Shown piece after piece: positions 19,442 through 29,081 of a stretch of 64,000 bases of DNA. Within the stretch, counting starts at the first letter, position 1. The number at the start of each line of letters is the position of its first letter. Both the position numbers and the translations under genes were made by a program. Origin of the DNA: JBGSPQ01 sp964346765. GTDB lineage: Bacteria > Patescibacteriota > Gracilibacteria > UBA1369. The stretch spans positions 1-64,000 of the forward strand of contig CAYFWB010000005.1 in NCBI GenBank assembly GCA_964346765.1, written 5' to 3'. The notes below the pieces were generated by a model, which had not been told where the DNA came from, did no database searches, and saw only the letters and a program-made list of their open reading frames with translations.

Positions 19442-19765
19442 TTCGTCCTCCGTTGTTCGCTGTCAAACCGCGCTTTGCGCGGGAAAGTCCTTGTTTATGA
19501 CGCGAAAGCGCCATTTGTTCACTTTGAACCGCTCTTCTTCCGGCTTAACGCCTTCCCAAAAGCGGATAATTTCGTCTGAGCAGAGAGTACACCTGCCCGC
19601 GAGCGCTCGACGAACCGATGTCAACGCTTAAATTAGCGCGCACCGGCATAATAGCCTCACAGGCAAATGACTCTCTGTTCCTAATGTCAAAGATCATCAA
19701 CCAGGCATTCTATTTCTATAATCATAAGTGCATGTAAAAATAACATAATTGACAATATAAGTCAA
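19442..19765 (-). promoter_or_regulatory. Promoter and about 290-nt leader of island A
   Basis: On the minus strand TTGACT (19760-19765), a 17-base spacer and TATTTT (19737-19742) form an AT-rich promoter-like sequence. From there a leader that turns GC-rich runs about 290 bases to the SD and ATG at 19441. TTGAC and GTCAA arms (19749-19765) make a small inverted repeat over the -35. The remaining 150 bases up to 19916 hold nothing I can name. Confidence 0.45.
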
Positions 19766-19916
19766 CCATAAAACATTGTTGCGTCTATGTCAAATTTGCA
19801 CTCTAAGTACCACCATTTAGCCCACCTGAATCGCTCACCCCACCCGAACGATTAAATTTAATGCGTCTCACATGACTCATTCAGTTCACCCAGCACGCTC
19901 CGCACTTTTCGCTGAC

Positions 19917-22220
19917 CTAAACATCCCCCTTCTTGAACCTTTCCACAAAATCTTCACACATATCTTCATAATCTTCAATCATGTTGTCAAGCCAGTCACT
20001 TCCCCTGCCCGGATCGTATCTGTCCGGATTTTTAGCGATGATTTCGCGTAGGGCCACCGAATCACCCATAATCGCCAGCCTGATTTTATAACCCATTTTG
20101 CGCTTCATTTCTTCTGCCAGCTGATCATAGGGGTTCCCCGCATCCTCAAGCCATAAGTCCGGCAAAATCAACTTCCCGATCGACTTTAACACAGTCGTAT
20201 CAACCTCACTCGCCGCATCCCTTTCAATCTCACTTAATCGATCATCATACTTTTTCATCAGATTAAATTTGGCCGTCAAATCCTGTGTGATTCCCAGCTC
20301 CTTCAACGTCTGATCCCTTTCCTCATTGTCTTCAAAAAGTCTTTTCATAACTTCCTCCCGCGGTATACTTCTGTTTTTATATTCATCCGTAAACCTTTTA
20401 CAAATGCGTTCCAGATCCGCGTTATTGCTTCCGTCGATCATAAAATGCAGACGCAGTTTTTCCGCCTGCCACTCGGGCATCGCCGAATAAGAAATAACAT
20501 CAGTGGGTTTAAAAAGTTCAACATCTTTTCCGTCTTCTCTTTGTTCCGGAGTCATTACACTCCTTCTGCTAAATTCCGGACTACCCGGCACAGGCATCCT
20601 TACAAACAATTTAAACGTTGGATTATCATCTACAACTCTGCATCCTCCCTTAATATCTCTATATTTGGAAATATTTTGGGCAATTTGCGGATACCTGGCC
20701 TTCAAAAATTTATCACTGTCTTCAATTGAATTTTGTAGCATGTGCGCCACCATTCTTTCATTTTTCCGATCCACATTCATATCTACCGTAGTTACAAGGT
20801 AGATCGCATCTCCGGGAACTTCATGAAATTTAACATTTTGATACGCGGTTTCAGTAACTCCGTTTTTCAGACATTCCTTGAACCCCGGATAATCCGGAAA
20901 CTTTCTTTCGGAATAATTCACAAGTTCGCTTTCCATTCCAACGGCATTATCAAGATGAGGTTGAAGCTCCTGCTCCATCCAATCCTTAACTTCGGCGTCA
21001 GTGCCTTCTTCACCCCTCACTTTTAAATACAACCATCTCCCGCTTTCCAGTCCCGCGCCTGTAACAAGCCAGTTCCAACCGCGGGTTCTCCAGTCATCTA
21101 TCGTCTGCACAGTTCTTTCATATACATTGCCTTCATATTCAAGCCGACCGTCTTCCGCCAGCATTGTTGTAACCACATTCATAAATTCGGGGGAAGTTTC
21201 AGATTTTCTATACCTGAGCTCCAGTTTTTCAACAGGGTATTTGCTAAAGAAAGTTTCAAGAGCCGTATAAACCTCTTCCGGAGTCATGTCGGACTTATCC
21301 ACGGTAACCAGATTAATTCTTGTTTCGCCTTTTCTCTTTGCGTCCTTATACTTTTTGGCAAGAGTCAAAAAATCCATGTCACCAAGATAAACAATCCCTT
21401 TCCTCAAAGTCTCAGCTTTTTCGGCATCGGTTTGAAAAGTTTTTTCCCAGAATTCAGCGTTGCCCGCCGTTGATTCGGTCCATTCATCAAAAGCTGTCAG
21501 TGCTGTTTTTCCCGTAAACAGTTTCCATAAATAATTAAAACCCACAGCACCGGCTCCTGCGCCGCCCGCCAATTTAAGACCCGACCATAATGTCTCTTTA
21601 ATTTCCTTTACATGCTCATTATCTGACATCACAAACCACCCGCCGCTAATAACCAGCGCCCCAACTGTAACCAACTTTTCAGTACTGCTCATTCCATTAA
21701 AATTTTTCTTCACTTCTTTATAAATACCTGTAAAAGTCTCTTTCATACTTTCACCGATCCCTTCTTTTTCATCCTCCCTTTGTTCCGTAAACTGCTCGTG
21801 CATAACCAGCCTGTTTCGCATTACGTCCCGTACTGTTGCAAAAGCTTCGTAGGATTTTAACAAATCAGCCTCTTCATCCAACTGATTTCTTCTTAAAAGC
21901 TCCTTACTGATTGTAGACACGAAAGCAGCTCGAGTGGGGGATTCCAGCATCAGTTTTTCTCTGCCGATCGATTCCAGAAACGACTGCGCCGATTTGATAA
22001 TGGACATCATTTCCTTTTCTCCACGCGTATTGCCAAGTGACAAAACATCATAAACCGTCTGCATGGAAAAACGTTCGTCAAAGTTTTCCACAGAATGAAA
22101 ACCGTTATTTTTCATATAATCATTTATTCGTTCCCCGTTCAAGGTTTCGTTTTCCGGCAGGAGCTCACCTTGCGGGGTCTTTTCGTCTTTCTGCCGGTAT
22201 TGTTCAAGTACGTTAGACAT
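19917..22220 (-). CDS. Large protein of unknown function with central hydrophobic segments
   Basis: 767 residues, not recognised. A helical N-terminal part is followed by two adjacent hydrophobic stretches (LVTVGALVISGGWFVM and LKLAGGAGAGAVGFNYLW, about 190-240), then a long mixed domain with several Trp- and Tyr-rich motifs and a charged helical C-terminus. There is no signal peptide, so it is probably an inner-membrane protein with large soluble parts. It is the last gene of a four-gene minus-strand operon and starts 32 bases after the small gene at 22253-22426. Confidence 0.72.
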   Translation of the reverse strand: MSNVLEQYRQKDEKTPQGELLPENETLNGERINDYMKNNGFHSVENFDERFSMQTVYDVLSLGNTRGEKEMMSIIKSAQSFLESIGREKLMLESPTRAAFVSTISKELLRRNQLDEEADLLKSYEAFATVRDVMRNRLVMHEQFTEQREDEKEGIGESMKETFTGIYKEVKKNFNGMSSTEKLVTVGALVISGGWFVMSDNEHVKEIKETLWSGLKLAGGAGAGAVGFNYLWKLFTGKTALTAFDEWTESTAGNAEFWEKTFQTDAEKAETLRKGIVYLGDMDFLTLAKKYKDAKRKGETRINLVTVDKSDMTPEEVYTALETFFSKYPVEKLELRYRKSETSPEFMNVVTTMLAEDGRLEYEGNVYERTVQTIDDWRTRGWNWLVTGAGLESGRWLYLKVRGEEGTDAEVKDWMEQELQPHLDNAVGMESELVNYSERKFPDYPGFKECLKNGVTETAYQNVKFHEVPGDAIYLVTTVDMNVDRKNERMVAHMLQNSIEDSDKFLKARYPQIAQNISKYRDIKGGCRVVDDNPTFKLFVRMPVPGSPEFSRRSVMTPEQREDGKDVELFKPTDVISYSAMPEWQAEKLRLHFMIDGSNNADLERICKRFTDEYKNRSIPREEVMKRLFEDNEERDQTLKELGITQDLTAKFNLMKKYDDRLSEIERDAASEVDTTVLKSIGKLILPDLWLEDAGNPYDQLAEEMKRKMGYKIRLAIMGDSVALREIIAKNPDRYDPGRGSDWLDNMIEDYEDMCEDFVERFKKGDV

Positions 22221-22252
22221 GATTTTTATTTATTTTTTTTGAGTCGACATCC

Positions 22253-22426
22253 TTACCCACCCCGGGCAAAAAGGATTACCGGATCATCGGGCCCATTTAT
22301 GCTGTCAATTTCACCTACAGCGTCCGCCAGTATCTGGTCAAAATTTTGCTTTTGGTGGGGCGTTGCCGGAGCGCCTGGTCTGACTTGAGTGAATCTTCTT
22401 GAACTGCGTGATTTTAGTGTAGCCAT
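22253..22426 (-). CDS. 57-residue basic protein, translationally coupled
   Basis: A short gene starting MATLKSRSSRRFTQ and ending VILFARGG. Its ATG follows the upstream gene's TAA by a single base (TAA-T-ATG), which argues for real coupled translation. The N-terminal half is basic and Pro/Gln-rich, the C-terminal half acidic. It fills almost all the space between its neighbours in the operon. Function unknown. Confidence 0.6.
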   Translation of the reverse strand: MATLKSRSSRRFTQVRPGAPATPHQKQNFDQILADAVGEIDSINGPDDPVILFARGG

Positions 22427-22427
22427 A

Positions 22428-22814
22428 TTATTTGTTTACTCTATTTTTTAAAGTTTGATCGATTTTATCAGCGTCGTAAACAAGTTCAGCATAAAGCGCG
22501 TTTACTTCTTTAATCAGCTTATCTTTTAATCCGTCAATTTCATGCGCGGTCAACCACAGACAATCCAGTTCGGTTAATTCGGGATGATCATTCAGCATAT
22601 TTTCAAACATCCTAAGTTCCCTTTCAGTGAAACTGTTAACAACAGTGAATAAAATTCTATCTCCCAGTTTTTGAGCAATGGCGTTTTGCAGTTCCAGTAA
22701 AACCGGAGCCGGAGTATCCCCAAGCTTCATAGCCGTAATTACATCTTCCACAAACTTATCTACCTGGAAGTACTGAATTTTCTTTTTGTTCGATTTATTT
22801 TTATTGTATGACAT
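22428..22814 (-). CDS. Small helical protein of unknown function
   Basis: 128 residues: a lysine/asparagine-rich start (SYNKNKSNKKK), then a compact, mostly helical, moderately acidic domain without membrane segments. It begins 17 bases after the end of the 957-residue gene and overlaps nothing. Not recognised. Confidence 0.65.
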   Translation of the reverse strand: MSYNKNKSNKKKIQYFQVDKFVEDVITAMKLGDTPAPVLLELQNAIAQKLGDRILFTVVNSFTERELRMFENMLNDHPELTELDCLWLTAHEIDGLKDKLIKEVNALYAELVYDADKIDQTLKNRVNK

Positions 22815-22831
22815 TGGTTTTATTGATTGAT

Positions 22832-25705
22832 TTATGTAGGATTACCGGCTTTTTTACCTGTGGCCCAGTTCCAGGATCCCGCCCCGATACTTCCCGCTAA
22901 AGCAAAAGGAAAAGCAATAGTTTTACCGGCAGTGGTAACAGTCCATTTCGCAGGTTTCCAAAATAGATACTCAAACGGTTTACCTACACCGTACTTTAAT
23001 ACGGGTTTACCTGTTTTATTCCACAGTTTGTCGAGTCCTGTAGCCCCGCTTGAAGCTGTCCACCTTGCCGCCTGCTTACCTGTACTGGTCCACTCTTTAA
23101 CAGTATACGCGGTACCAAGCGCGCTTGCCGCCGAAGCCAGACCTTGCATTGATAAATAATCGCTGGCTTCTTGTTTGTTCATACCTTGCTCCTTAATGAA
23201 GTTGCGAGCATCTTCGTATTTACCACCAAACTCCTTACCCAACACTTTTTTTGAAAACCACTGCTTCCAGCCGGCCGCTTTATCCGCCACTTGCTCTAGG
23301 ATACCTTTTTCTTCCTGATCCTGTGCTTCTTCATCTTCACGAATTTTTTTTAAGATAATTTCCGCTTTATTCCCCTCCATCCCCCTTACCTCTTCAAAGA
23401 ACTTGCGTGATCTGAGTTCAGACCGAACTATCAATAAATTATTAATTAAAGTTTCCATATCCACAGCTTCATCATCGAAAAATTCCACCTTACCTTCCTG
23501 TCCCATCATCTCAAAAGACATAAACACTTCTCTAAGCTTGGTGGCAAATTCAAAGAGTTTAGCGCTGCTGATCCCCCCATGATGATCAATATGATCCCTC
23601 AGCTCCTCTAAGGTAATATCCTTACTCATTCCCTTAAACATGGCAAAATCTTTGTCGAATCCAGATATATAATCTATCAGGTCTCTTGTTTTAAAAATTC
23701 TTCTACCCATAAAATTATCCATCGCTCCACCGGTTAAATTAGCGATTAGTTGCTTTCTCATCCGATCCAGTCTATTTGATCCCCATGTAGCACCGGCTTT
23801 AAGTTCCATTAATTCCTGATTTGTTTGCCGAAACATTTGCTCACTTTCAACTTCGATGATCATTAGATTGGTGGAAAGCAACGCGTGGCTTGATCTCTGT
23901 TCTTCGTTGGTAATGCCCCGTCTGGCCAGATCAACTTCTTTCAAAAGGAAAAGAAGCTGTTTGCAATCAACCTTCACTCTTGGTGCAAGACCCTGTTCAG
24001 CCTGCGCCTTGATTTCTCCTTCAAGTCCCGACATTTGAGCCGCAGAAATATTATTAATTGTTGTCATAAAACCCGACGGACTCGTGGCGGCTCCTCTTGC
24101 GGGACGCGCTTGGGGCGCCACCGGAACAGCTCCTCCACCGGGCGGATAATCCGTGGGACCGAATAGTTGATAACTGCTGGAAAGCCCCGGTAACGGCGGC
24201 GCCCCCCCACCGGGAGCACCTCCGCCCGGATTCAAACCGAATGGTGACGTATTTAACGCCGTTAAATTGGGAGCGTCTGCAGGATTGGTTGGTATCGCGT
24301 TAGCACCGTTTAACATATTCAGCATTTCCCGCACAGTCTGCCCAAATTTTCTTTCCAGTTTATTAATCTCTGAAACCATTGAGCCGGCCTGGTCTTCATA
24401 TTTTGTTACTGTTTCTCTAGTTCGTCTGTATCCCGTTTCAACAGGAGCAGTTCCTCTTCCCGCAGCAGCGGTTGGCGGTGCGGTATGAGCCGCCGTACTT
24501 CTTGCCGCGTATAACTTCGCCCCCTGCGCGTCCGCATCAATATATTTATTGGCCAGCTGTTCATGCATGAGTGCTATATTCCGTGAAAGTTCCTGCGCTC
24601 TTTCAATTTGTTTTTGTTCTTCGGTCTCTTCCTGCCCTTCCGTCTGCGTGCCGGACTGTCTTGGCAGATTATTTCTAATATTTTCAAGTTCAGCTTGCAA
24701 ATTACCTACTGTAGTGCCATCAAGCCTCCATTCCAAATAAGCTATCAGTGACTTGGCGGCGGGATTATTTTCGATGTTATAAAAAGCGTCGGCTTCCAGG
24801 ATTTCATCAACAAGCAATCTATAAACGGCGGGATCATCCACTTCCAGCCTGTCGATTCTGGCCTGTAGTCTCTGCGTATCGTAAATCGTTGTAACCAGCG
24901 CTTTCTTTCTTTCCGTTCCCTGTATCGAAACAAACTCCTCCAGCGCCTGAAAATGATTGGCCGGCGTAATATCTCTCCTTGATGGAAATAAAGGTCCCGG
25001 CATAGGTACATCAAGAAAAGTCAGGGCATTTCTAAGTTCCTCAAGTTGAGATTGATCCAAATTTGCCAGTCTCATAATATTTGGAGCTACACCCGCCGGA
25101 ACCGCGCCCGGAACCGGCACCGCCATAGCATTTAACTGAGCATTAACCAAAACTTGCTCAGCGGCATTTAAATTATTCCAAACCTGTGCCGCCAGATGTT
25201 GTTTCCTAGCAGGAATATTTTCGACATCACCATATCTTTCCGCCCGCTCCTGTTCAATAAGCCCTCCGGATGTCCTGAATAAATTTCTAACATTTCTTAA
25301 AAAGCCTCTTCCCGCTCTCCACCGTGTTGCCCAAAAACCCTCTCTCCTTTGTCTTTCACTGACAATTTCAGCCAACCGACTTCTTAAAGCAAAATTAATT
25401 CTTTCATTCACCGGCAAATCCTGCGCTTCAACATCCGGAAACCACCTTCGATATCGATCAAGCAAATCTTCTCTCACTCCCAGCCGTGGCGCCTCCACCG
25501 CCTGATCATCCGTAATATGTAGTCCCTGATAAACATCAGCTCCAAGTCTATCAACCCGTGATGCTTCCGTCCTTCTGGCCTCTCTTTCTTCATCAGCGTT
25601 CATTAAAGGCTCAACATAATCCGTGCGGTCAAGGTAAACCAAACGTTTTTCATTAATTGTGAATTTTTTTTCATCTATAAATTTTTTTGGTCGATCAAAC
25701 AACAT
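22832..25705 (-). CDS. Giant protein of unknown function, first gene of four-gene operon
   Basis: 957 residues, not recognised. The first 400 residues are helical and Arg/Glu-rich. A Gly/Pro/Ala-rich low-complexity linker (about 485-545) separates them from a second helical domain. The last 60 residues contain aromatic-basic stretches and a weakly hydrophobic helix (FPFALAGSIGAGSWNWA) that could touch the membrane. No signal peptide or catalytic motif is visible. The operon of giant and tiny genes resembles the 5007-11449 unit in style but not in sequence. Confidence 0.72.
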   Translation of the reverse strand: MLFDRPKKFIDEKKFTINEKRLVYLDRTDYVEPLMNADEEREARRTEASRVDRLGADVYQGLHITDDQAVEAPRLGVREDLLDRYRRWFPDVEAQDLPVNERINFALRSRLAEIVSERQRREGFWATRWRAGRGFLRNVRNLFRTSGGLIEQERAERYGDVENIPARKQHLAAQVWNNLNAAEQVLVNAQLNAMAVPVPGAVPAGVAPNIMRLANLDQSQLEELRNALTFLDVPMPGPLFPSRRDITPANHFQALEEFVSIQGTERKKALVTTIYDTQRLQARIDRLEVDDPAVYRLLVDEILEADAFYNIENNPAAKSLIAYLEWRLDGTTVGNLQAELENIRNNLPRQSGTQTEGQEETEEQKQIERAQELSRNIALMHEQLANKYIDADAQGAKLYAARSTAAHTAPPTAAAGRGTAPVETGYRRTRETVTKYEDQAGSMVSEINKLERKFGQTVREMLNMLNGANAIPTNPADAPNLTALNTSPFGLNPGGGAPGGGAPPLPGLSSSYQLFGPTDYPPGGGAVPVAPQARPARGAATSPSGFMTTINNISAAQMSGLEGEIKAQAEQGLAPRVKVDCKQLLFLLKEVDLARRGITNEEQRSSHALLSTNLMIIEVESEQMFRQTNQELMELKAGATWGSNRLDRMRKQLIANLTGGAMDNFMGRRIFKTRDLIDYISGFDKDFAMFKGMSKDITLEELRDHIDHHGGISSAKLFEFATKLREVFMSFEMMGQEGKVEFFDDEAVDMETLINNLLIVRSELRSRKFFEEVRGMEGNKAEIILKKIREDEEAQDQEEKGILEQVADKAAGWKQWFSKKVLGKEFGGKYEDARNFIKEQGMNKQEASDYLSMQGLASAASALGTAYTVKEWTSTGKQAARWTASSGATGLDKLWNKTGKPVLKYGVGKPFEYLFWKPAKWTVTTAGKTIAFPFALAGSIGAGSWNWATGKKAGNPT

Positions 25706-25813
25706 TTGCTTTTTTATGACTCGTTATATTTTAACACAAAAGCGGGTTGAAAAAAAGGCTAAACAAAGTTAAGCTGGCCAAAGATTGCCAAAAAGTATCC
25801 ATAAACATGAGTT

Positions 25814-27091
25814 ATGCAAATCAAAGTAGAAAAACTGCCAAAATCAGAGATTAAATTAACCGTTGAAGTTTCAGAGGAAAAAACCAAAAAACTATTTGAA
25901 AAAGCCGCCAAACAAGTATCCGAAATGGTCAAAGTCCCAGGATTCAGACCAGGACACGTACCTTTGGATGTCTTGAAACAGCATGTAAAACCCGATGCTC
26001 TGGAAGCCAATATGCTTGATGTGGCTTTGCCCGAAACATACGCCGAAGCCGTGAAACAGGAAAAACTTCAAGTTGTGACCCAGCCCAAAGTCAAAGTTAT
26101 TCAGACCGAACCTTTGAAATATGAAGCAACTGTAGCGGTCTATCCCGAAGTGGAAATTTCCGGTTACGACAAAATAAAAGTCGAAAAAGAAGATCCCAAG
26201 GTCGAAGACAAAGATGTGGATGCCGTTTTGGAAGATGTAAAAAAGCGGCAGGCCAAATATAAAGAAGTTGATCGAACTTCAAAGAAAGCGGACAAAGTCG
26301 AAGTCGATTTTGAAGGTTTTGATGAAGGTGGCGCACCGCTGGAAAACACAAAAAGCCAAAATCATCCTCTTATTTTGGGGGAAAATAGTATGGTACCCGG
26401 ATTCGAGGAAGAACTTGAAGGCCTTAAAAAAGGTGACTCCAAAGAATTCATCGTAACCTTCCCAAAGGACTATTTCCACAAACCTTTACAGGACAAAAAA
26501 GTGAAATTCAAAGTAAAGATGAACAGCGTTCAAGAAGTGGAAATGCCCGAAATGACGCCTGAATTCCTTAAAGAATTGACTGGCCAGGACAAAACTCTTG
26601 ATGATGTTAAAAAAGACGTAAAAGACAACCTTCAACACGAAAAAGAGCACGCCGCCAAGGTTAAACAGGAAGACGAATTCCTGGATAAAGTTGCCGATCT
26701 TGTGAAAGTCGAGGTGCCGGAAGCACTGGTAGAGGAAGAAATCGACGGCATGATGCAGGAATTTCAAAGCCAGATGGAAAATAAAGGAATTACTATGCAA
26801 CAATACCTTGAGCAAACAAAGAAAGAGCTCAAAGATTTAAGAGAACAACGCAGAAAAGAAGCGGAAAAACGACTAAAACTAAGATTCGCCCTGCACAAAA
26901 TATTCGAACAGGAAAAAATAGAAGCAACCGAAGATGACCTGAAAAAAGAGCTCGAGCACATTATTTCGCTTTATCCCGAGAACGAAAGAGACAAAATCAG
27001 ACAGGAATACAAAGAAGGTTCATATTTAATGCGCCGCCTGGAAAACAAAATCAAAATCGACAAACTATTTGATGAGTATCTGCGCAAGTGA
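25814..27091 (+). CDS. tig: Trigger factor (ribosome-associated chaperone)
   Basis: Folding helper that binds L23 at the ribosome exit. 425 residues: N-terminal ribosome-binding domain with PGFRPGHVP (consensus GFRxGxxP), central FKBP-type PPIase domain (VDFEGFDEGG, ENSMVPGFEEELEGLKKGD) and C-terminal helical arms. Lys/Glu-rich throughout. No SD. Confidence 0.96.
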   Translation: MQIKVEKLPKSEIKLTVEVSEEKTKKLFEKAAKQVSEMVKVPGFRPGHVPLDVLKQHVKPDALEANMLDVALPETYAEAVKQEKLQVVTQPKVKVIQTEPLKYEATVAVYPEVEISGYDKIKVEKEDPKVEDKDVDAVLEDVKKRQAKYKEVDRTSKKADKVEVDFEGFDEGGAPLENTKSQNHPLILGENSMVPGFEEELEGLKKGDSKEFIVTFPKDYFHKPLQDKKVKFKVKMNSVQEVEMPEMTPEFLKELTGQDKTLDDVKKDVKDNLQHEKEHAAKVKQEDEFLDKVADLVKVEVPEALVEEEIDGMMQEFQSQMENKGITMQQYLEQTKKELKDLREQRRKEAEKRLKLRFALHKIFEQEKIEATEDDLKKELEHIISLYPENERDKIRQEYKEGSYLMRRLENKIKIDKLFDEYLRK

Positions 27092-27174
27092 TACAATCAA
27101 ACGCGATTAATTGGCCGTACAGTCGTTAAATATGGCTAGGCCAAAGCCTGCGTGAATCATTACTCTAAAAAAAC

Positions 27175-27420
27175 ATGAAAGCATTTTTTCTTACAGGATC
27201 CATAATATTTCTGATTCTCACGCTGATTTTGGCGTTTGAAAACATGGCCGCTCAATGCAGCGGCATGCTATTCATATTTTTCCCGATGACATCACCCTTT
27301 TTGATGATACTTATGACAGTTGGAGTCGGATTTGCGCTTGGTGCTTTTTTTACGGGATTCCTTGTGGCTGCAATCAACAAAAGACCGGAAGACGAAGAAG
27401 CACCCGGAGGGGATTGGTAA
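27175..27420 (+). CDS. LapA-domain small membrane protein
   Basis: 81 residues with two transmembrane helices and a short acidic C-terminal tail (RPEDEEAPGGDW). The layout fits the LapA/DUF1049 family, in which the second helix ends in a short cytoplasmic tail. In proteobacteria LapA contributes to lipopolysaccharide assembly; in lineages without LPS the role is unknown. Confidence 0.72.
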   Translation: MKAFFLTGSIIFLILTLILAFENMAAQCSGMLFIFFPMTSPFLMILMTVGVGFALGAFFTGFLVAAINKRPEDEEAPGGDW

Positions 27421-27516
27421 GATTGATTATAACCTGATTTATCTGCTTTGTTATCAGCCTAACGCAATCAAACATAGATAACTAATCACCATAATTTACA
27501 TTTTGGCAATTTTTGC

Positions 27517-27555
27517 TTGACAGTGTGTTCAAAAAAAATATACATTTGCACTGTC
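27517..27555 (+). promoter_or_regulatory. Promoter flanked by inverted repeats before the winged-helix gene
   Basis: TTGACA (27517-27522), a 16-base spacer and TATACA (27539-27544). The arms GACAGTG (27519-27525) and CACTGTC (27549-27555) are exact reverse complements, centred 30 bases apart, one in the -35 and one at the expected transcription start. The adjacent gene encodes a DNA-binding protein, so autoregulation is plausible. Confidence 0.6.
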
Positions 27556-27569
27556 TTTGTATAAAAAAA

Positions 27570-28121
27570 ATGCTCAAGCGTTTATTCACTTCAAATACGC
27601 GGATCAAGCTGTTAACTCTGTTCCTCCTGAACCCCGACGGTGAATTTTTTATTCGCGAACTAACGCGCAAACTTGACGAACAAATTAATTCAATCCGCCG
27701 CGAGCTGGATAATCTAAAAAAAATGGGTCTGCTCAAAACCAAGACCAAGAATCGAAAAAAATACTATATTGTGAATAAGAACTTCGTCGTTTATAACGAA
27801 CTCAGAAATATTGTCCTAAAAGCTTTAAGCGAAAAAGACAGCATCGTAAAAAGCCTACAACAACTTGGAGAACTTGAACTCATAGTACTATCCGGATTAT
27901 TCGTTGAAAAAGATTCACCCATAGATCTGCTTTTGGTTGGAAAAATCGACAGAAATAAACTGGACAGATATTTTACCCAGGAACTTGAAACAAAGCACCC
28001 CGTACGTTTCAGTCTGATGTCAAAAGAAGAATATCAATACAGGCGCAAATGCAATGATAAATTTCTTGATGATATTCTTGAAGACAAGAACAATATCATC
28101 GCATTTAACAAAATCGACTAA
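27570..28121 (+). CDS. Winged-helix regulator with nucleotidyltransferase-like domain
   Basis: Start set at the Met of MLKRLFTSNTRIK; an upstream in-frame start at 27513 would run through the predicted promoter. Residues 1-75 form an ArsR/MarR-like winged helix (FFIRELTRKLDEQINSIRRE, then KYYIVNKNF). The C-terminal half (LSGLFVEKDSPIDLLLVGKID) resembles the MNT-type nucleotidyltransferase-like domain fused to winged helices in many poorly studied regulators, though the GS motif is not canonical. Probably a DNA-binding autoregulator. Confidence 0.75.
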   Translation: MLKRLFTSNTRIKLLTLFLLNPDGEFFIRELTRKLDEQINSIRRELDNLKKMGLLKTKTKNRKKYYIVNKNFVVYNELRNIVLKALSEKDSIVKSLQQLGELELIVLSGLFVEKDSPIDLLLVGKIDRNKLDRYFTQELETKHPVRFSLMSKEEYQYRRKCNDKFLDDILEDKNNIIAFNKID

Positions 28122-28190
28122 ACTATAGTTTCGGCTTGATTTTTAGCACATTAATACGTAGACTTTTCTCGCTAATTTACCTCTTTTACA

Positions 28191-28949
28191 ATGACACACA
28201 CATTAATACAGGGAATAGAGAAACAATTCATCAACAAGAAAGCCCCTATTTTAAGGTCCGGATATCAAGTACGCGTGCACCAGAAAATTACCGAAGGTAA
28301 TAAAGAAAGGATTCAGATTTTTGAGGGACTGGTGATTTCAATGAACGCCGGACACGGTGCCAGCAAGACTTTTACCGTAAGAAAAGTGGTGCAGGGGATA
28401 GGTGTAGAGAAAATTTTTCCTGTCTACTCGCCAAGAATAGCCAAAATTGAGATAAAAAAAACATTTAAAGTCAGACAAAGCAAACTTTCTTATCTCAAAA
28501 AAGCTGGCGGTCTTTCCAAGAGACTTAGCGCCAAATTGGGTTTGATAGAAAAAGATCAAATTTTAAAACAAAAAAAGGGACTTATGGAACAGCAGGAAGC
28601 CACAATGGATGAAGCTGTAAAGAAAGCCGAAGAAGAAGCGAAGGTAGAAGATGAAAACGCGGAAAGCGGTGCAGATACTACTGAAGCCACAACAGAAATA
28701 CCAGCGGAAAAAGGTAAGTCTGAAGCACCAGCAAAAGAGGCCAAGTCAGAGACGTCCTCAGAGGAATCTACCTCAGCTGATGAATCTGCCACAGAACAGG
28801 CCGCTAAAGAAAAAGCGGAAACAGAGGTAGAATTGCAAAAGAAGGAAAATGAAGAAATTGCAGAGCAAGCGGTACCGGCCAAGCAAGCTAAAGAAGAGGA
28901 GTCCAAAGAGGAAGCCGCGCCCGCTGAAGAAGCCAAGAAAGAAGAGTAA
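28191..28949 (+). CDS. rplS: 50S ribosomal protein L19 with long acidic C-terminal tail
   Basis: Residues 1 to about 115 are a standard L19, a protein at the subunit interface (motifs IQIFEGLVISMNAG, RKVVQGIGVEKIFP, KLSYLKK). A further 135 residues of low-complexity Ala/Glu/Lys/Ser sequence follow without a stop. Typical L19 has about 115 residues, so the tail more than doubles the protein. No SD. Confidence 0.95.
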   Translation: MTHTLIQGIEKQFINKKAPILRSGYQVRVHQKITEGNKERIQIFEGLVISMNAGHGASKTFTVRKVVQGIGVEKIFPVYSPRIAKIEIKKTFKVRQSKLSYLKKAGGLSKRLSAKLGLIEKDQILKQKKGLMEQQEATMDEAVKKAEEEAKVEDENAESGADTTEATTEIPAEKGKSEAPAKEAKSETSSEESTSADESATEQAAKEKAETEVELQKKENEEIAEQAVPAKQAKEEESKEEAAPAEEAKKEE

Positions 28950-28962
28950 TTTACAAATGCGC

Positions 28963-28993
28963 GCATGATAATAATGAAAATCAGTTATCATGC
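28963..28993 (+). terminator. Hairpin after rplS
   Basis: GCATGATAA (28963-28971) and TTATCATGC (28985-28993) are perfect complements with a 13-base loop, 14 bases after the rplS stop. No U-tract, so termination is uncertain. Confidence 0.4.
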
Positions 28994-29081
28994 ACACTGC
29001 AGTGCAAGAAAAGCTAAATACATAAGATTTTCCCTAAAGATCAATCTGGAAACCCAACCCCAAAACCCTTAGATTACCACT

